A DNA stretch of 64,000 bases from Mucilaginibacter sp. SJ (lineage in GTDB: Bacteria > Bacteroidota > Bacteroidia > Sphingobacteriales > Sphingobacteriaceae), in assembly GCF_028993635.1 (NCBI RefSeq), contig NZ_CP118631.1, positions 4,154,001 to 4,218,000 on the forward strand, read 5' to 3'. Each line of letters starts with the position of its first letter. The first letter of the stretch is position 1. The translations under genes and the position numbers were made by a program. Positions 43,718 through 53,444 of the stretch are shown piece by piece. The notes beneath the pieces were generated by a model. That model ran no database searches and was not told the origin of the DNA. It was given only the letters and a program-made list of their open reading frames with translations.

Positions 43718-44289
43718 GCAAGCGATTTGAAGATTTCATGCACGACAATAACGAAGAATTTAACGAAATAGAACCATCGGCAGATCTGTGGGGTAAAATT
43801 GAGGCGCAGCTCAATTTTTTGGACCAGGAGCAGGAGCAACCAAAAAAGCGCGAAGCAAAGACTTTTTCGCTGGGCTTCGTGCTAAAAGTGGCCGCATCGG
43901 TGATCATCATAATGGGCATGGGTTTCGGCATATATATACAAAGCCAAAAAGGCGCAAAAGGCGTTGACCTTGCCGCTATTAACCCCGAGTATGCACAACA
44001 GCAGGTGCGCTATGCATCGCTTGTTGAAACCAAGCTTACCGAACTTAAGTCAGCATCTAAAAATGATCCTCAGCTATACAAGGAGTTCAGCGCCGAGATA
44101 GCCAAGATGGATTCCACCTATAAAAAACTAAACAGTGATTTAGCCACCAGCCCTAACCAGGAACGTGTTTTACGTGCAATGATCCGGAACCTGCAAATAC
44201 AAACCGAGGTGCTAACTCAGCAATTAAATGTAATTGAACAGTTTAACCAGATGAAAAAGGAACAAAACAATGAAACCAAAAATATTTAG
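43714..44289 (+). CDS. Putative anti-sigma factor, single-pass membrane protein
   Basis: 191 residues. The acidic N-terminal part (~1-50, EFNEIEPSADLWGKIEAQL) would face the cytoplasm and bind sigma. One membrane segment (~63-83, VAASVIIIMGMGFGIYI) is followed by a ~100-residue helical periplasmic part. It has no ZAS zinc motif. The role is inferred from gene order: overlap with the sigma gene upstream and with the DUF4097 gene downstream. Confidence 0.75.
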   Translation: MSKRFEDFMHDNNEEFNEIEPSADLWGKIEAQLNFLDQEQEQPKKREAKTFSLGFVLKVAASVIIIMGMGFGIYIQSQKGAKGVDLAAINPEYAQQQVRYASLVETKLTELKSASKNDPQLYKEFSAEIAKMDSTYKKLNSDLATSPNQERVLRAMIRNLQIQTEVLTQQLNVIEQFNQMKKEQNNETKNI

Positions 44290-45730
44290 TCCGGCCCTGC
44301 TTACGCTTATTGTCCTGGTAACCATAAGTACAGCAAACTTTGCACAGGTAAGCCCTGCGGCACCGCCTGCGCCGGTAAAACCTCAATTACCGCCCACGCC
44401 GCCGCCTGCTGCCGGGTTGACCGTCGAGAATTGGACTTCGGTAACCGACAGCAAAGAGTATCAGCAAAAAATGAAGGAGCTGAACGCCAAAATGCGCGAA
44501 CTGCAAAAGGAAATGACCAACCTGCGCGTGCAGCAACAAAAGCAATTGCATCTTAAAATGCAAAATATGCTGAAGCTGAACAAACAGCTTGCTTTTAAGT
44601 TCAAGGACAGCATGAAGTTCAAAAGCTTCGACTCTTTGAAGTTTAACATGAAGTTTAAAGGGTTTGACAGCTTGAAGTTTGCCGATAAATTTGAGATGCT
44701 TAGCCCTAATATTAACTTCGGTTTTAAAAACTTTGATCAGAACTTTAGCTACAGTTATGATGGTGATGAGCACTATGAAAAGCAGGTACAAAACGGTGAT
44801 ATAGTTGAGAAAACAAAAAGCTATAGCAAAAGCTATAATGTTGATGGTAACGATGTGATTAACATTGATAACAAATTTGGCAAGATCACGGTAATTACCT
44901 GGGCTAAAAGCGAGGTTAAGGTTGATGTACAGATCAAGGTTGGGGCCAATGATGAGGATAAAGCTCAGAAACTGCTTGATAACGTAACTATCAGGGATAG
45001 CAAAGATGGCTCGGGTGTATCGTTCAAAACTTACATTAATCAAAACGATGATGATAACGGCAGCTGGGGCAACCTGTTCGGTAAGAAAAACTCCGTGCGT
45101 AAAATGGAGATCAATTATACCGTTTACATGCCCGCCAAAAATCCCCTTACTATCACCAACAAATATGGCAGTACCGAGTTGCCCGACCTGAGCGGTAAGC
45201 TTAATATCAATAACTCATATGGCAGCCTTAACGCCAAATCTTTAAGCAACCCAGCTTGCCAGATCAGGGTTAAATATGGCAGTGCAACCATCGGCACCCT
45301 TACCGGCAGCGATTTGGATGTAGCCTATGGCAGCCTTAACCTTGGCGATTGTGATAAACTCAATGCTGATGTAAGCTATGGCTCGGCGAAAATTGGCCGT
45401 ATTACCACATCAGGTAATATCAACGTTAAATTCAGCGGGGCGTTAAAGATTGGCGAGATTGATAAAAATGTGAAAAACCTTTCGGTTAATTCGTCCTACT
45501 CAAGCGTAAAACTGGGAGTGAGCGACGGCCAGAATGCCGATTTTGATATCACAGTGCACTACGGTAGTTTTAACTATGGCGGCCATGATGTTAACATCAC
45601 CAGCAAAACCCCTGCCGATGGCGAACGTGGTTTTAGTCCTACCAAAACTTACAAGGGCCATTTAGGCAAAGGGGGCAGTGACAGAACCATTACCATCAGC
45701 ACCAGCTATGGCAGCGTGAGCTTTGATTAA
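44270..45730 (+). CDS. DUF4097-like secreted beta-helical adhesin domain protein
   Basis: 486 residues. The signal peptide ends near STANFAQ. A Pro/Ala linker and a Gln/Lys-rich coiled-coil-like region (~60-110) lead into repeated MKFKSFDSLKF-type units (~108-135). The C-terminal ~250 residues hold repeated KYGSTELPDLSG, NNSYGSLN and VSYGSAKIG modules that build a right-handed beta-helix as in DUF4097. It overlaps the membrane protein gene by 20 bases and completes a three-gene operon. Likely envelope-stress output or sensor. Confidence 0.82.
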   Translation: MKPKIFSPALLTLIVLVTISTANFAQVSPAAPPAPVKPQLPPTPPPAAGLTVENWTSVTDSKEYQQKMKELNAKMRELQKEMTNLRVQQQKQLHLKMQNMLKLNKQLAFKFKDSMKFKSFDSLKFNMKFKGFDSLKFADKFEMLSPNINFGFKNFDQNFSYSYDGDEHYEKQVQNGDIVEKTKSYSKSYNVDGNDVINIDNKFGKITVITWAKSEVKVDVQIKVGANDEDKAQKLLDNVTIRDSKDGSGVSFKTYINQNDDDNGSWGNLFGKKNSVRKMEINYTVYMPAKNPLTITNKYGSTELPDLSGKLNINNSYGSLNAKSLSNPACQIRVKYGSATIGTLTGSDLDVAYGSLNLGDCDKLNADVSYGSAKIGRITTSGNINVKFSGALKIGEIDKNVKNLSVNSSYSSVKLGVSDGQNADFDITVHYGSFNYGGHDVNITSKTPADGERGFSPTKTYKGHLGKGGSDRTITISTSYGSVSFD

Positions 45731-45750
45731 AAATATGTTAAATGTAAAAT

Positions 45751-45786
45751 AAAAAACGGCGTATCGTAACTGTGCGCCGTTTTTTA
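45751..45786 (+). terminator. Terminator of the sigma-factor operon
   Basis: AAAAAACGGCG (45751-45761) pairs with CGCCGTTTTTT (45775-45785). It overlaps the open frame in front of the AraC gene, so that gene starts later. Confidence 0.9.
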
Positions 45787-45849
45787 TTGAATAGCCCGTT
45801 GTTGCAAATCTCCCGTATCGCTCATAGCTTTGGAGTAAACATCTTACCC

Positions 45850-46779
45850 ATGCACCAGGATAATGAAAAGCAGATCTTCAATACTCTTTATGATCAATAC
45901 AAGCACCTGGGCTTGCCGCTTGAGCTGATAAAACATACTGATTTTACGGTTTTTAACCTGAAGGATATCAATCAGCCAATGCCGTTTAAATCGCCGTTGA
46001 GCAGGCTTAACTTTTTTGTCTTTGCCTTCATTAAAGATGGGAGTGGTGATTATACTATTGATGAGCAAAATCATAAACTGCAGCCCCGTGCTATTTACTT
46101 TACCAATCCGGGCCATTTTCGTTCGTTTAATTGGGAGCGTATTGGCGATGTATACCTGTTTACACTTAGCGAATCGTTTTTGAAAGAAAACGTACACGCC
46201 AATATTTTTGATGAGTTTCCTTTTCTCCTGGCCGAAACGTTTCCGGCCCGCGTACTTACTCCCGAAGTTTTTGAGGAGTTTGATATTTTATACCACCAAA
46301 TCCTGAAAGAGTACAATTCAGATAGCCCATATCGTTACCGGATCATCGGTAACCTGTTTGTGGTGGTGCTGCTAAAATTCAAAGAATATTTCTGGAAGGA
46401 TTATAACCCGATATATGAAGGTAACCGGAGCTCGGAAATTGTAAAAAACTTTAAACGCCTGCTTGAAAAACATTACCGCGACCTGAGCAGCGGCGTAGCC
46501 GAGCAGGCTTTCAGGGTGCAGGACTATGCCGACGCGCAAAGTCTTCATCCCAATTACCTGAGTAATGTTATCAAAATAAAAACCGGCAAAACCATCAGCA
46601 ACTGGATTACCGAAAAAACTATAACTGAGGCCAAGGCCCTCTTGCAGAACTCAAAACTCTCTATTAAAGAAATTGCTTATCGTCTCGGCTTTTCTGAAGC
46701 TACCCATTTCAGTAATTATTTTAAAAAGCATACGGATATGTCGCCGGTGTTGTTCAGGAAGGGGCATGCGGGGATATAG
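45850..46779 (+). CDS. AraC family transcriptional regulator
   Basis: 309 residues from the ATG at 45850; the frame opens earlier but inside the terminator. N-terminal cupin-like sensor domain (~1-180), C-terminal double helix-turn-helix (~215-305, LHPNYLSNVIKIKTGKTISNW and IKEIAYRLGFSEATHFSNYF). A ligand for the sensor is not visible. It may regulate the short-chain dehydrogenase genes downstream. Confidence 0.92.
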   Translation: MHQDNEKQIFNTLYDQYKHLGLPLELIKHTDFTVFNLKDINQPMPFKSPLSRLNFFVFAFIKDGSGDYTIDEQNHKLQPRAIYFTNPGHFRSFNWERIGDVYLFTLSESFLKENVHANIFDEFPFLLAETFPARVLTPEVFEEFDILYHQILKEYNSDSPYRYRIIGNLFVVVLLKFKEYFWKDYNPIYEGNRSSEIVKNFKRLLEKHYRDLSSGVAEQAFRVQDYADAQSLHPNYLSNVIKIKTGKTISNWITEKTITEAKALLQNSKLSIKEIAYRLGFSEATHFSNYFKKHTDMSPVLFRKGHAGI

Positions 46780-47214
46780 CTAATATCGCCGGGAATCCCT
46801 GTTTTTATAATCTCATCAGAACAGGTTGTTTTTGTGGAGACGCATAATTGCGTCTTCCATATGCAATTTAATGTAAAGGTCTCAGTCCTGCTGAGTAAAT
46901 TAAATCCGGAGCGGATTCTGAAGGTGAAATGACATCTCCACCATCGGTCATGCTGAACTTGTTTCAGCTAAGTATACTTCATGCGGCTTATCCTGTGGGT
47001 TCCCGAAACAAGTTCGGGATGACGCCATTTTTTAAAGTTGTCATGGGTAGACGCAATTATGCGTCTCTACATTCATGATTAATCTGCTCATCACCCAATC
47101 TTAGATATTCGTATGTAATGCTTTGATATGTGTATCATTCAGGTGCCTCAACCTTGCCACCTTTGTATCGTCAATCAACGACAACAAAACATAAATAAAA
47201 TAACAAAGGAAACC
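46780..47214. repeat. Intergenic repeats before the first SDR gene
   Basis: No gene. It contains GAGACGCATAATTGCGTCT (46835-46856) and its inverse AGACGCAATTATGCGTCTC (47048-47067), and between them a CTGAACTTGTTTCAG / CCCGAAACAAGTTCGGGATGAC dispersed repeat (46950-47027). Confidence 0.65.
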
Positions 47215-47955
47215 ATGAACACATTAGCATCAAAAGTAGTATTAGTAACCGGCGCCTCAAGAGGCATCGGTGCAGCAGTAGCACACAAATTAGCAGCTGA
47301 AGGCGCTAAAGTAATTATCAACTACGCAGGCGGTAAAAAAGCTGCCGACCAAACAGCAACCTCTATCAAACAACAAGGCGGCGACGCCATTGCCCTGCAG
47401 GCCGACGTAAGCAAAGCCGATGAAGTAGCAGCCATGTTTGACGCAGCGATAGCTCATTACGGCAAAATTGATGTACTGGTAAACAACGCCGGCATCATGA
47501 TCACCAAATTAATAAAAGACACTACCGACGAGGATTTTACCCGCCAGTTTGATATCAACGTTCGCGGAACATTTAACACCATGCGCGAAGCCGCAACCAA
47601 ACTGGCTAACGGTGGCAGTATCATCAATTTTTCATCAACCACTACCCGCGTTATGATGCCAACTTACGCTACCTATGTAGCCACCAAAGGCGCGGTGGAG
47701 CAATTAACCCGCGTATTTGCCAAAGAAGTGGGCGCAAGGGGCATCAATGTAAACACAGTATCTCCCGGTCCAACAAATACCGAACTGTTTACCAAAGGCA
47801 AACCACAGGAACTGATCGATCGCCTGGCATCATTATCTGCTTTTAACCGCATCGGCGAACCTGAGGACATTGCCAAAATAGTAACCTTCCTGGCAAGCGA
47901 CGACGCCAAATGGATCTCTGCGCAAAATATCGGTGCAAATGGTGCAATGGCTTAA
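47215..47955 (+). CDS. Short-chain dehydrogenase/reductase
   Basis: 246 residues from the ATG at 47215 after AAAGGAAACC; an upstream extension has no family match. Rossmann motif TGASRGIG, NNAG, and catalytic Tyr/Lys in YATYVATKGA. It resembles FabG-like 3-oxoacyl reductases, and the substrate is open. A second SDR follows after 180 bp. Confidence 0.92.
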   Translation: MNTLASKVVLVTGASRGIGAAVAHKLAAEGAKVIINYAGGKKAADQTATSIKQQGGDAIALQADVSKADEVAAMFDAAIAHYGKIDVLVNNAGIMITKLIKDTTDEDFTRQFDINVRGTFNTMREAATKLANGGSIINFSSTTTRVMMPTYATYVATKGAVEQLTRVFAKEVGARGINVNTVSPGPTNTELFTKGKPQELIDRLASLSAFNRIGEPEDIAKIVTFLASDDAKWISAQNIGANGAMA

Positions 47956-48110
47956 GCCCCCTAACCCCCTGAAGGGGGAATGATAGATGCAAGAAAGTGA
48001 GAGCCAGGAAGCAAGAAGCCGAGAGGTAAGAAATCGAGAATCAAGAGGCAAGAAATAAGACAATAATCACAGAATCATTAATCAAGCATCGGTGAAATCA
48101 AATCCCATCG
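47956..48110. repeat. Degenerate GCAAGAAGCCGAGAGG-type repeat
   Basis: CCCCCTGAAGGGGG hairpin followed by purine-rich units (GCAAGAAAG, GCCAGGAAGCAAGAAGC, GAGGTAAGAAATCGAG), then two ATCGGTGAAATCAA direct repeats. Confidence 0.6.
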
Positions 48111-48131
48111 GTGAAATCAAAAAAAATAATC

Positions 48132-48884
48132 ATGAACTCATTAAGTAATAAAGTAGCAGTAATAACCGGCTCGGCCCGTGGTTTAGGTAAAGCAATTGCA
48201 GAACGTTATGCAGCATTAGGTGCCGATATCGTGATCAACTATTCGCGCGATAAAGCATCGGCGGATGAAGTGGTCAGCAACATCAAAGCGATGGGTGCAA
48301 ATGTAATAGCTGTACAGGCCGATGTAAGTAAAGTGGCTGATATTGAAAGGCTTTTTAAAGAAGCTAAAGAAGCGTTTGGTAAAATAGATATCGTAGTAGC
48401 TAACGCCGGTATCGAACTGGTGGAAACCCCGGTAACTGGTTTTACCGAAGAACAGTTCGACCGTGTGTTTGGCATTAATACAAAAGGCACTTATTTTACT
48501 ATGCAGCAGGCAGCCAAAAATGTTGAGGATAACGGCCGCATTATTTACATAGCCTCAAGCACCACCTCGTTCCCTGTACCCGGAATGGCTGTGTATGGCG
48601 GCAGCAAAACTACGCCAAGGTATTTGGTTGATATCCTTTCGAAAGAAATTGGTCACCGTGGTGTAACAGTTAACTCTATCATACCATTCGCTGTTGATCA
48701 TTCAGGTATCTTTGCCGAAGCTGATAGTTACCCCGCGTTAAGAAAACAATTGCTTGACAGTTGTCCGATGGGCCGCCTGGCCGAAGTTGAAGATGTGGCC
48801 AATGTGGCCGAGTTTTTCGCCAGCGATCTTTCATCATTCGTAAATGGTCAGCACTTGCTGGTAAACGGCGGCGCGACAAATTAA
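48132..48884 (+). CDS. Short-chain dehydrogenase/reductase
   Basis: 250 residues from the ATG at 48132. Motifs TGSARGLG, NAGIEL and active-site Y-G-G-S-K in MAVYGGSKTTPRY. The middle of the protein differs from the upstream SDR, so it is an old paralogue, not a recent copy. FabG-like; substrate unknown. Confidence 0.92.
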   Translation: MNSLSNKVAVITGSARGLGKAIAERYAALGADIVINYSRDKASADEVVSNIKAMGANVIAVQADVSKVADIERLFKEAKEAFGKIDIVVANAGIELVETPVTGFTEEQFDRVFGINTKGTYFTMQQAAKNVEDNGRIIYIASSTTSFPVPGMAVYGGSKTTPRYLVDILSKEIGHRGVTVNSIIPFAVDHSGIFAEADSYPALRKQLLDSCPMGRLAEVEDVANVAEFFASDLSSFVNGQHLLVNGGATN

Positions 48885-48991
48885 TGATGAGTTTAGTAAC
48901 ATAGGATAGCGGCTTATAGTCATAGCTATATGCTGCTACCTGCATTTAAAATTAAAAAAGTAGCATTATTTGATTATACATCTACCATGTC

Positions 48992-49426
48992 ATGAAAACG
49001 CTTAATCATTATATCATATACGGCACATTAATTACTTCTGCTGTTAACGCACAAGCTGCAAAAACACGTGCTGCAACTATCCAAAACATCAATACCATGA
49101 ATACCGAAAAGTTAAGTAACCAGGTAGTGAAACAAGCCATTGAAGCCCTGCAAAGCGGGGATAAACAAGCCTGGTTTGCTTTGTTCACCAGCGATGCCCA
49201 GCTTTTTGATGATGGTAATAAAATAAATTTCAAAAGCTTTTTTGAAAAGGCTTTAGGCCATGAACGTTTTATCAGTATCGATAAAATTGAGCAAAACGGC
49301 CTGCACCTCTACGGCAAATTTCACAGCGGCCAGTGGGGCGATTTCAAAACCTATTTTAAGTTTACGGTTGATGTCGATGGTAAGATCAGTAAGCTGGAAA
49401 TAGGACAGGCTGGTATTGAAGTCTGA
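48992..49426 (+). CDS. NTF2-like (SnoaL-type) small protein
   Basis: 144 residues with an N-terminal hydrophobic leader (~1-22); an internal ATG at 49097 would give a cytosolic 109-residue form. The core (VVKQAIEALQSGDKQAWFALF, FEKALGHERFISIDKIEQ) fits the NTF2-like/SnoaL fold of small cyclases, isomerases and carriers. It belongs with the two SDR genes in a likely accessory metabolic cluster. Confidence 0.75.
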   Translation: MKTLNHYIIYGTLITSAVNAQAAKTRAATIQNINTMNTEKLSNQVVKQAIEALQSGDKQAWFALFTSDAQLFDDGNKINFKSFFEKALGHERFISIDKIEQNGLHLYGKFHSGQWGDFKTYFKFTVDVDGKISKLEIGQAGIEV

Positions 49427-49447
49427 ATCGACTTATTCTCTACACCA

Positions 49448-49531
49448 ACGTCATTATAAGGTACGAAGCAATCCCCATTTAGCAGGTCCGCCCTGTACAG
49501 TTTGGGATTGCTTCGTACCTTATAATGACGT
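49448..49531. repeat. Palindromic repeat with perfect 28-bp arms
   Basis: The 28 bases from 49448 are the exact inverse of 49504-49531, around a 28-nt loop (core words AAGGTACGAAGCAATCCC). A near-identical word family is widespread in Bacteroidota intergenic DNA. Confidence 0.85.
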
Positions 49532-49579
49532 GATCGTAAGTTGTTGATTATTAAGTATGTTTTTTTGATCAATTTTATA

Positions 49580-49760
49580 ACATGGGCGTTGCCTGCGGCC
49601 CGGGCTTTCCGTTGCAAGTCCTCGCCTTTCCTGCCCGCAACCCTTCTGCGCGCTCCGGGCTTTACACTGCAATCCCTAACGCGGCCCACGCGCAACACCG
49701 CTAAAATATATTTTACATGTCATTACTTTTTTTTTCGGGGCTTCCCTGATGGTTACTCGC
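49580..49760. repeat. GGGCGTTGCCTGCGGCCCGG repeat
   Basis: Second copy of the dispersed family split by the MITE at 42.6 kb; it is followed by GGGCTTCCCTGATGG and ACTCGCAATGACG words. No gene. Confidence 0.7.
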
Positions 49761-49810
49761 AATGACGTTTTTATGGCAATTTTGATATCTCTTTCCCTGA
49801 TATTTGTATC

Positions 49811-50383
49811 ATGCAACAGCAACTTATAGCCAGGTTACAGCAGTTAAAACCTATCCCGGTTGATGATCAGGAGCTCATACTAAAAGCCTTTGAGCCAATG
49901 AAATTTAAAGAAGGGGATACGCTTTTGCAGCTGGGGCATGTAGCAAGACAGCTCTTTTTTATTACCAACGGCATACTGCGTATTATGGCGCGAAATGAAA
50001 AGGGGAATGAGGTTACTTATTTCTTTTTAAAGGACAATCAGTTTTGCACCATTCTGTACAGCTTTAATAACAACCTGATGGCTGATGAAAGTATCCAGGC
50101 GGCCTGCGATACGGAACTGTTGGCTATCAGCAAAAACAACCTGCTGGCTTTATATGAAAAGCTCCCTTATCTCAAAGAAATGATCGATCAGATTTCGCAG
50201 CACACGCTTATGGAGAAGATAAAAACGCGGAATACCTATCTTGGTTACGACTCCTCGGAAAGGTACCGGTTGTTTTTAGAGCGCCAGCCTGAAGTGGCCA
50301 TGAAAGTGTCACTGACCGATATTGCGTCTTACCTGGGTGTAACGCCTCAATCATTGAGCCGGATCCGCAAAAATATTCGGTAG
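49811..50383 (+). CDS. Crp/Fnr family transcriptional regulator
   Basis: 190 residues. Cyclic-nucleotide-binding-like barrel (~20-125), dimer helix, and C-terminal helix-turn-helix (~155-190, LTDIASYLGVTPQSLSRIRKN). No cysteine cluster for an iron-sulphur centre. Typical of the short Bacteroidota Crp/Fnr proteins next to oxidoreductase genes. Confidence 0.9.
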   Translation: MQQQLIARLQQLKPIPVDDQELILKAFEPMKFKEGDTLLQLGHVARQLFFITNGILRIMARNEKGNEVTYFFLKDNQFCTILYSFNNNLMADESIQAACDTELLAISKNNLLALYEKLPYLKEMIDQISQHTLMEKIKTRNTYLGYDSSERYRLFLERQPEVAMKVSLTDIASYLGVTPQSLSRIRKNIR

Positions 50384-50471
50384 TTAGGTTTTTTGTCGTC
50401 TGTTTAGATGACTTAGAAGAGAGAAATTGACATCAATAAAATCTATATAAAACAAAAACAAAATAGCTATT

Positions 50472-51344
50472 ATGAATACAGTTAAAACAGGATGGATAGG
50501 ATTAGGTAAAATGGGCGTTCCAATGTCGCAGCAATTGATTAAAGCCGGATATCCGCTCAGTGTTTATAACCGAAGCAAGGATAAGGAAGAGGCGTTTAAG
50601 GCACAGGGCATTGGTATAGCCGCTTCGCCCGCCTTATTGTTGAATGCTGCTGATGTTGTTTTTATCATGGTATCAGACGATAAGGCCATTAATGATATTT
50701 TTCATGGTGATGAAGGTTTACTTGCCGCAAAAGTAAGCGGCAAAATAATCATTAACATGAGCACAGTTTCCCCTGCTATCAGTAAGGAGATGGCATCGGC
50801 CTGTAAAGAACAGGGCAACCATTATTTAGATGCTCCGGTATCAGGCAGTGTCAAACAAGCGGAAGATGCTGCGCTTGTTATCATGGCAGGAGGCGAGGCG
50901 GGTGCATTTGAGCAGGCTAAACCTATCCTCGAAAAAATGGGTAAACTGGTTATGCTGGTTGGTGGTACCGGTGCAGGTAACGCGGCTAAGCTGGCCATTA
51001 ATACTTTGCTTGGTATTGTTGCACAGGGCCTTGCCGAAACAGTGGCATTGGCACAACAAAATGGCATTGAAGCCGAAGCACTCACTACGCTGATCAGTAA
51101 CAGTGCCCTGGGCAGCCCGTTCATCAAAATAAAAGGCGATGCCATTGTTAACAATAACTACCAGGCTGCTTTCGCCTTAAAACATATTGCTAAAGATTTG
51201 CGCCTGGCTAAAGACCTCGGTTTGGCTACCCCACTTGGCGAAACTGCTTATCAAACCTACCAGGCCGCCGAAAAAGCTTTTGGCGAAGAAGATATTATTG
51301 CGGTGATGAAGCAGGTGGGAAAGAGTGATAAAAAAAAACCATAG
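50472..51344 (+). CDS. NAD(P)-dependent 3-hydroxyisobutyrate dehydrogenase-like oxidoreductase
   Basis: 290 residues. N-terminal Rossmann motif GLGKMGVPMSQQL, substrate motif DAPVSGSVKQAED, catalytic Lys in GNAAKLAIN. The family includes 3-hydroxyisobutyrate, tartronate semialdehyde and glyoxylate reductases; the exact substrate is not clear. The Crp/Fnr gene upstream is its likely regulator. Confidence 0.9.
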   Translation: MNTVKTGWIGLGKMGVPMSQQLIKAGYPLSVYNRSKDKEEAFKAQGIGIAASPALLLNAADVVFIMVSDDKAINDIFHGDEGLLAAKVSGKIIINMSTVSPAISKEMASACKEQGNHYLDAPVSGSVKQAEDAALVIMAGGEAGAFEQAKPILEKMGKLVMLVGGTGAGNAAKLAINTLLGIVAQGLAETVALAQQNGIEAEALTTLISNSALGSPFIKIKGDAIVNNNYQAAFALKHIAKDLRLAKDLGLATPLGETAYQTYQAAEKAFGEEDIIAVMKQVGKSDKKKP

Positions 51345-51508
51345 ATATAAATAAAAGATGATGTCATTTCGATGAAGCAAGGGGGATTTGTGGGGTCGCG
51401 CTGAAGAGAAATCTTATACACCACGTTAGATTAATTGTGTTTTGCATAAGGTTTTTTGTTTGGGGTGTCTTGCCCTCGCTGTTTGATGCAAATGAGTGGC
51501 AATTGATA

Positions 51509-51811
51509 TTAGTCGATTACACTTTGATTTAAAAATTCCCAGCCCGGATTAGTTGACTCAATTAAGGCAATTTTCTTTTCTCGGCGCCATTTTTTGATCT
51601 CCTTTTCCCGGGCTATGGCGTGTTCAATGTGGGTGAAGTGTTCGTAGTAAACTAAATGGTAACAGTAGTATTTGCCCGCAAAAGATTTATTAGTTCCTTT
51701 ATTTTCGAGATGTTGTAAAATCCTTACGCTTATATCATTGGTGACTCCGATGTACAACACAGTTTTGCCTGGGTTAGTAGTGATATAGACGTAATAATTA
51801 TGATTCCACAT
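51509..51811 (-). CDS. GIY-YIG nuclease domain protein
   Basis: 100 residues; the motif YYVYITTNPGKTVLYIGVTND includes the GIY-YIG tyrosines, followed by R (VRILQHL) and a conserved E (HAIAREKEIKKW). Small UvrC-like single-domain family, widespread in Bacteroidota. The DNA target and role are unknown. Confidence 0.92.
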   Translation of the reverse strand: MWNHNYYVYITTNPGKTVLYIGVTNDISVRILQHLENKGTNKSFAGKYYCYHLVYYEHFTHIEHAIAREKEIKKWRREKKIALIESTNPGWEFLNQSVID

Positions 51812-51982
51812 TTCTAAAGGTAGGTATTTTGTAACAGGAAGATTGTCATTTCCATAGAGGTATAGTGGGATTTATAAGATAGTTTAGCGGATTTGCAGGG
51901 TGTATAAGATTTCTCTTTCGCGCGGCGCTCATATCCCTCCATGCTCTATCGAAATGACAATTTTTTTATTTGTTTAAACTCC

Positions 51983-53386
51983 CTACTCCAAAACTATCTT
52001 CTGATGCTGATAGGGGATCTCAACATGATGAAAACCATGCGCCTTTATTTTCCCGGCAAAATGCTGCTGCACATCGTACTCGCCGTGAACAAGAAATACG
52101 GTTTTTACCAATGCGGGGTCCTGGCAAGAGATGAAATGGAGCAGGTCGTCATAATCGCCGTGGGCGCTCATTGATTTAATGGAGCGGACCTCGGCTTTTA
52201 CCTCATACATTTCACCAAAAATATGTACCTCATGATCGCCTTTTAATAACCGGCCGCCCAATGAATTTGGCTCAGCATACCCGACCATTAAAATAGTGTT
52301 CTTTTGATTATTGATATTGTTTTTAATGTGGTGCTTTACCCGTCCGGCCTCGGCCATGCCCGATGAGGAAATGATGACGCAGGGCCGCGGATCGTTATTC
52401 AGCGCCTTTGATTCCTCGACACTTTCAATAAAGCGCAAACCCTTAAACCCAAAAGGATTGGCATCGGTTTTCAAAACTTCCTGCACATTTTTATTATAAA
52501 CCTCGGTGTGGTTCATCAATACTTCGGTTGCTTTTTCCGATAGCGGGCTATCTACATAATAAGGAACATCCGGCAGGATGCCTTTCAGTTCCAGGCCGTT
52601 TAAGGCGTACAGTAATTCCTGCGTACGGCCAACGCTGAATGCCGGTATAATCACCTTGCCATTTTTTACTTCGCAGGTTTGTTTAATGATCTCCAGCAGT
52701 GACTCTTCAATTGGCCCCAGCTCTTTATGCAGCGAATCGCCATAGGTTGATTCCAGTAAAATATAATCAGCCTGCTCAAATGTTTGCGGGTTTTTCAACA
52801 GCAGATCGTCATAACGGCCAACATCGCCGCTAAAAGTAATGTGGGTATCCCTGCCGTTTTCTGTAGCGGTAATATGCACTGCCGCGCTGCCCAGAATATG
52901 CCCGGCATCGGTAAAGTTGAATTTTACGGCAGGGGTAATTTCAAACTCTTCGCCATATTCAACAATTTTGAACAGGCGAAGGGCCTCCATTACATCCTCT
53001 TCGGTATATAAAGGACTAAGCAACGGCAAGCCTTTGCGGATGCGGTGTTTGTTACTATACTCGGTATCCTGTACCTGGATCTTCGCCGAATCGAGCAACA
53101 GGATGCGTGTAAGGTCCATCGTTGCCGGTGTGCAATAAATGTTCCCCTCAAACCCTTCGGCAACCAGCCGCGGAATTAAACCGCAATGGTCAATATGCGC
53201 GTGCGAAAGGATCATGTGCGTTACGCCTTTGGGATTAAAGCCAAAATGTTCGTTCATTTCTTCAGTTTGCTCGCCCAGTCCCTGGAACATGCCGCAGTCT
53301 AATAATATGCTGGTACCGTCGTTTAAGCGGAGTAAATGCTTGCTGCCGGTTACGTTACGGGCAGCACCATGGAAGGTTATGTTCAT
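51983..53386 (-). CDS. MBL-fold / beta-CASP ribonuclease-type protein
   Basis: 467 residues. Metal motif HAHIDHCG (H-x-H-x-D-H), beta-CASP insertion (~240-350) and a C-terminal RNA-specificity motif SAHGDYDDL. The family includes YsxB/CPSF73-like nucleases that process RNA in the cytoplasm. Length is typical. Confidence 0.92.
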   Translation of the reverse strand: MNITFHGAARNVTGSKHLLRLNDGTSILLDCGMFQGLGEQTEEMNEHFGFNPKGVTHMILSHAHIDHCGLIPRLVAEGFEGNIYCTPATMDLTRILLLDSAKIQVQDTEYSNKHRIRKGLPLLSPLYTEEDVMEALRLFKIVEYGEEFEITPAVKFNFTDAGHILGSAAVHITATENGRDTHITFSGDVGRYDDLLLKNPQTFEQADYILLESTYGDSLHKELGPIEESLLEIIKQTCEVKNGKVIIPAFSVGRTQELLYALNGLELKGILPDVPYYVDSPLSEKATEVLMNHTEVYNKNVQEVLKTDANPFGFKGLRFIESVEESKALNNDPRPCVIISSSGMAEAGRVKHHIKNNINNQKNTILMVGYAEPNSLGGRLLKGDHEVHIFGEMYEVKAEVRSIKSMSAHGDYDDLLHFISCQDPALVKTVFLVHGEYDVQQHFAGKIKAHGFHHVEIPYQHQKIVLE

Positions 53387-53444
53387 GTATAATTAGATGT
53401 GATCAACTTAACGAAGATGGTGATTTAATGTTTAATAAATTAAT

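Noticed and set aside
45772..45849. Upstream extension of the AraC regulator
   Set aside because: The first codons lie inside the terminator of the previous operon.
47956..48110. CRISPR-like array
   Set aside because: Purine-rich units are irregular in length, with no constant repeat or spacer and no cas genes nearby.
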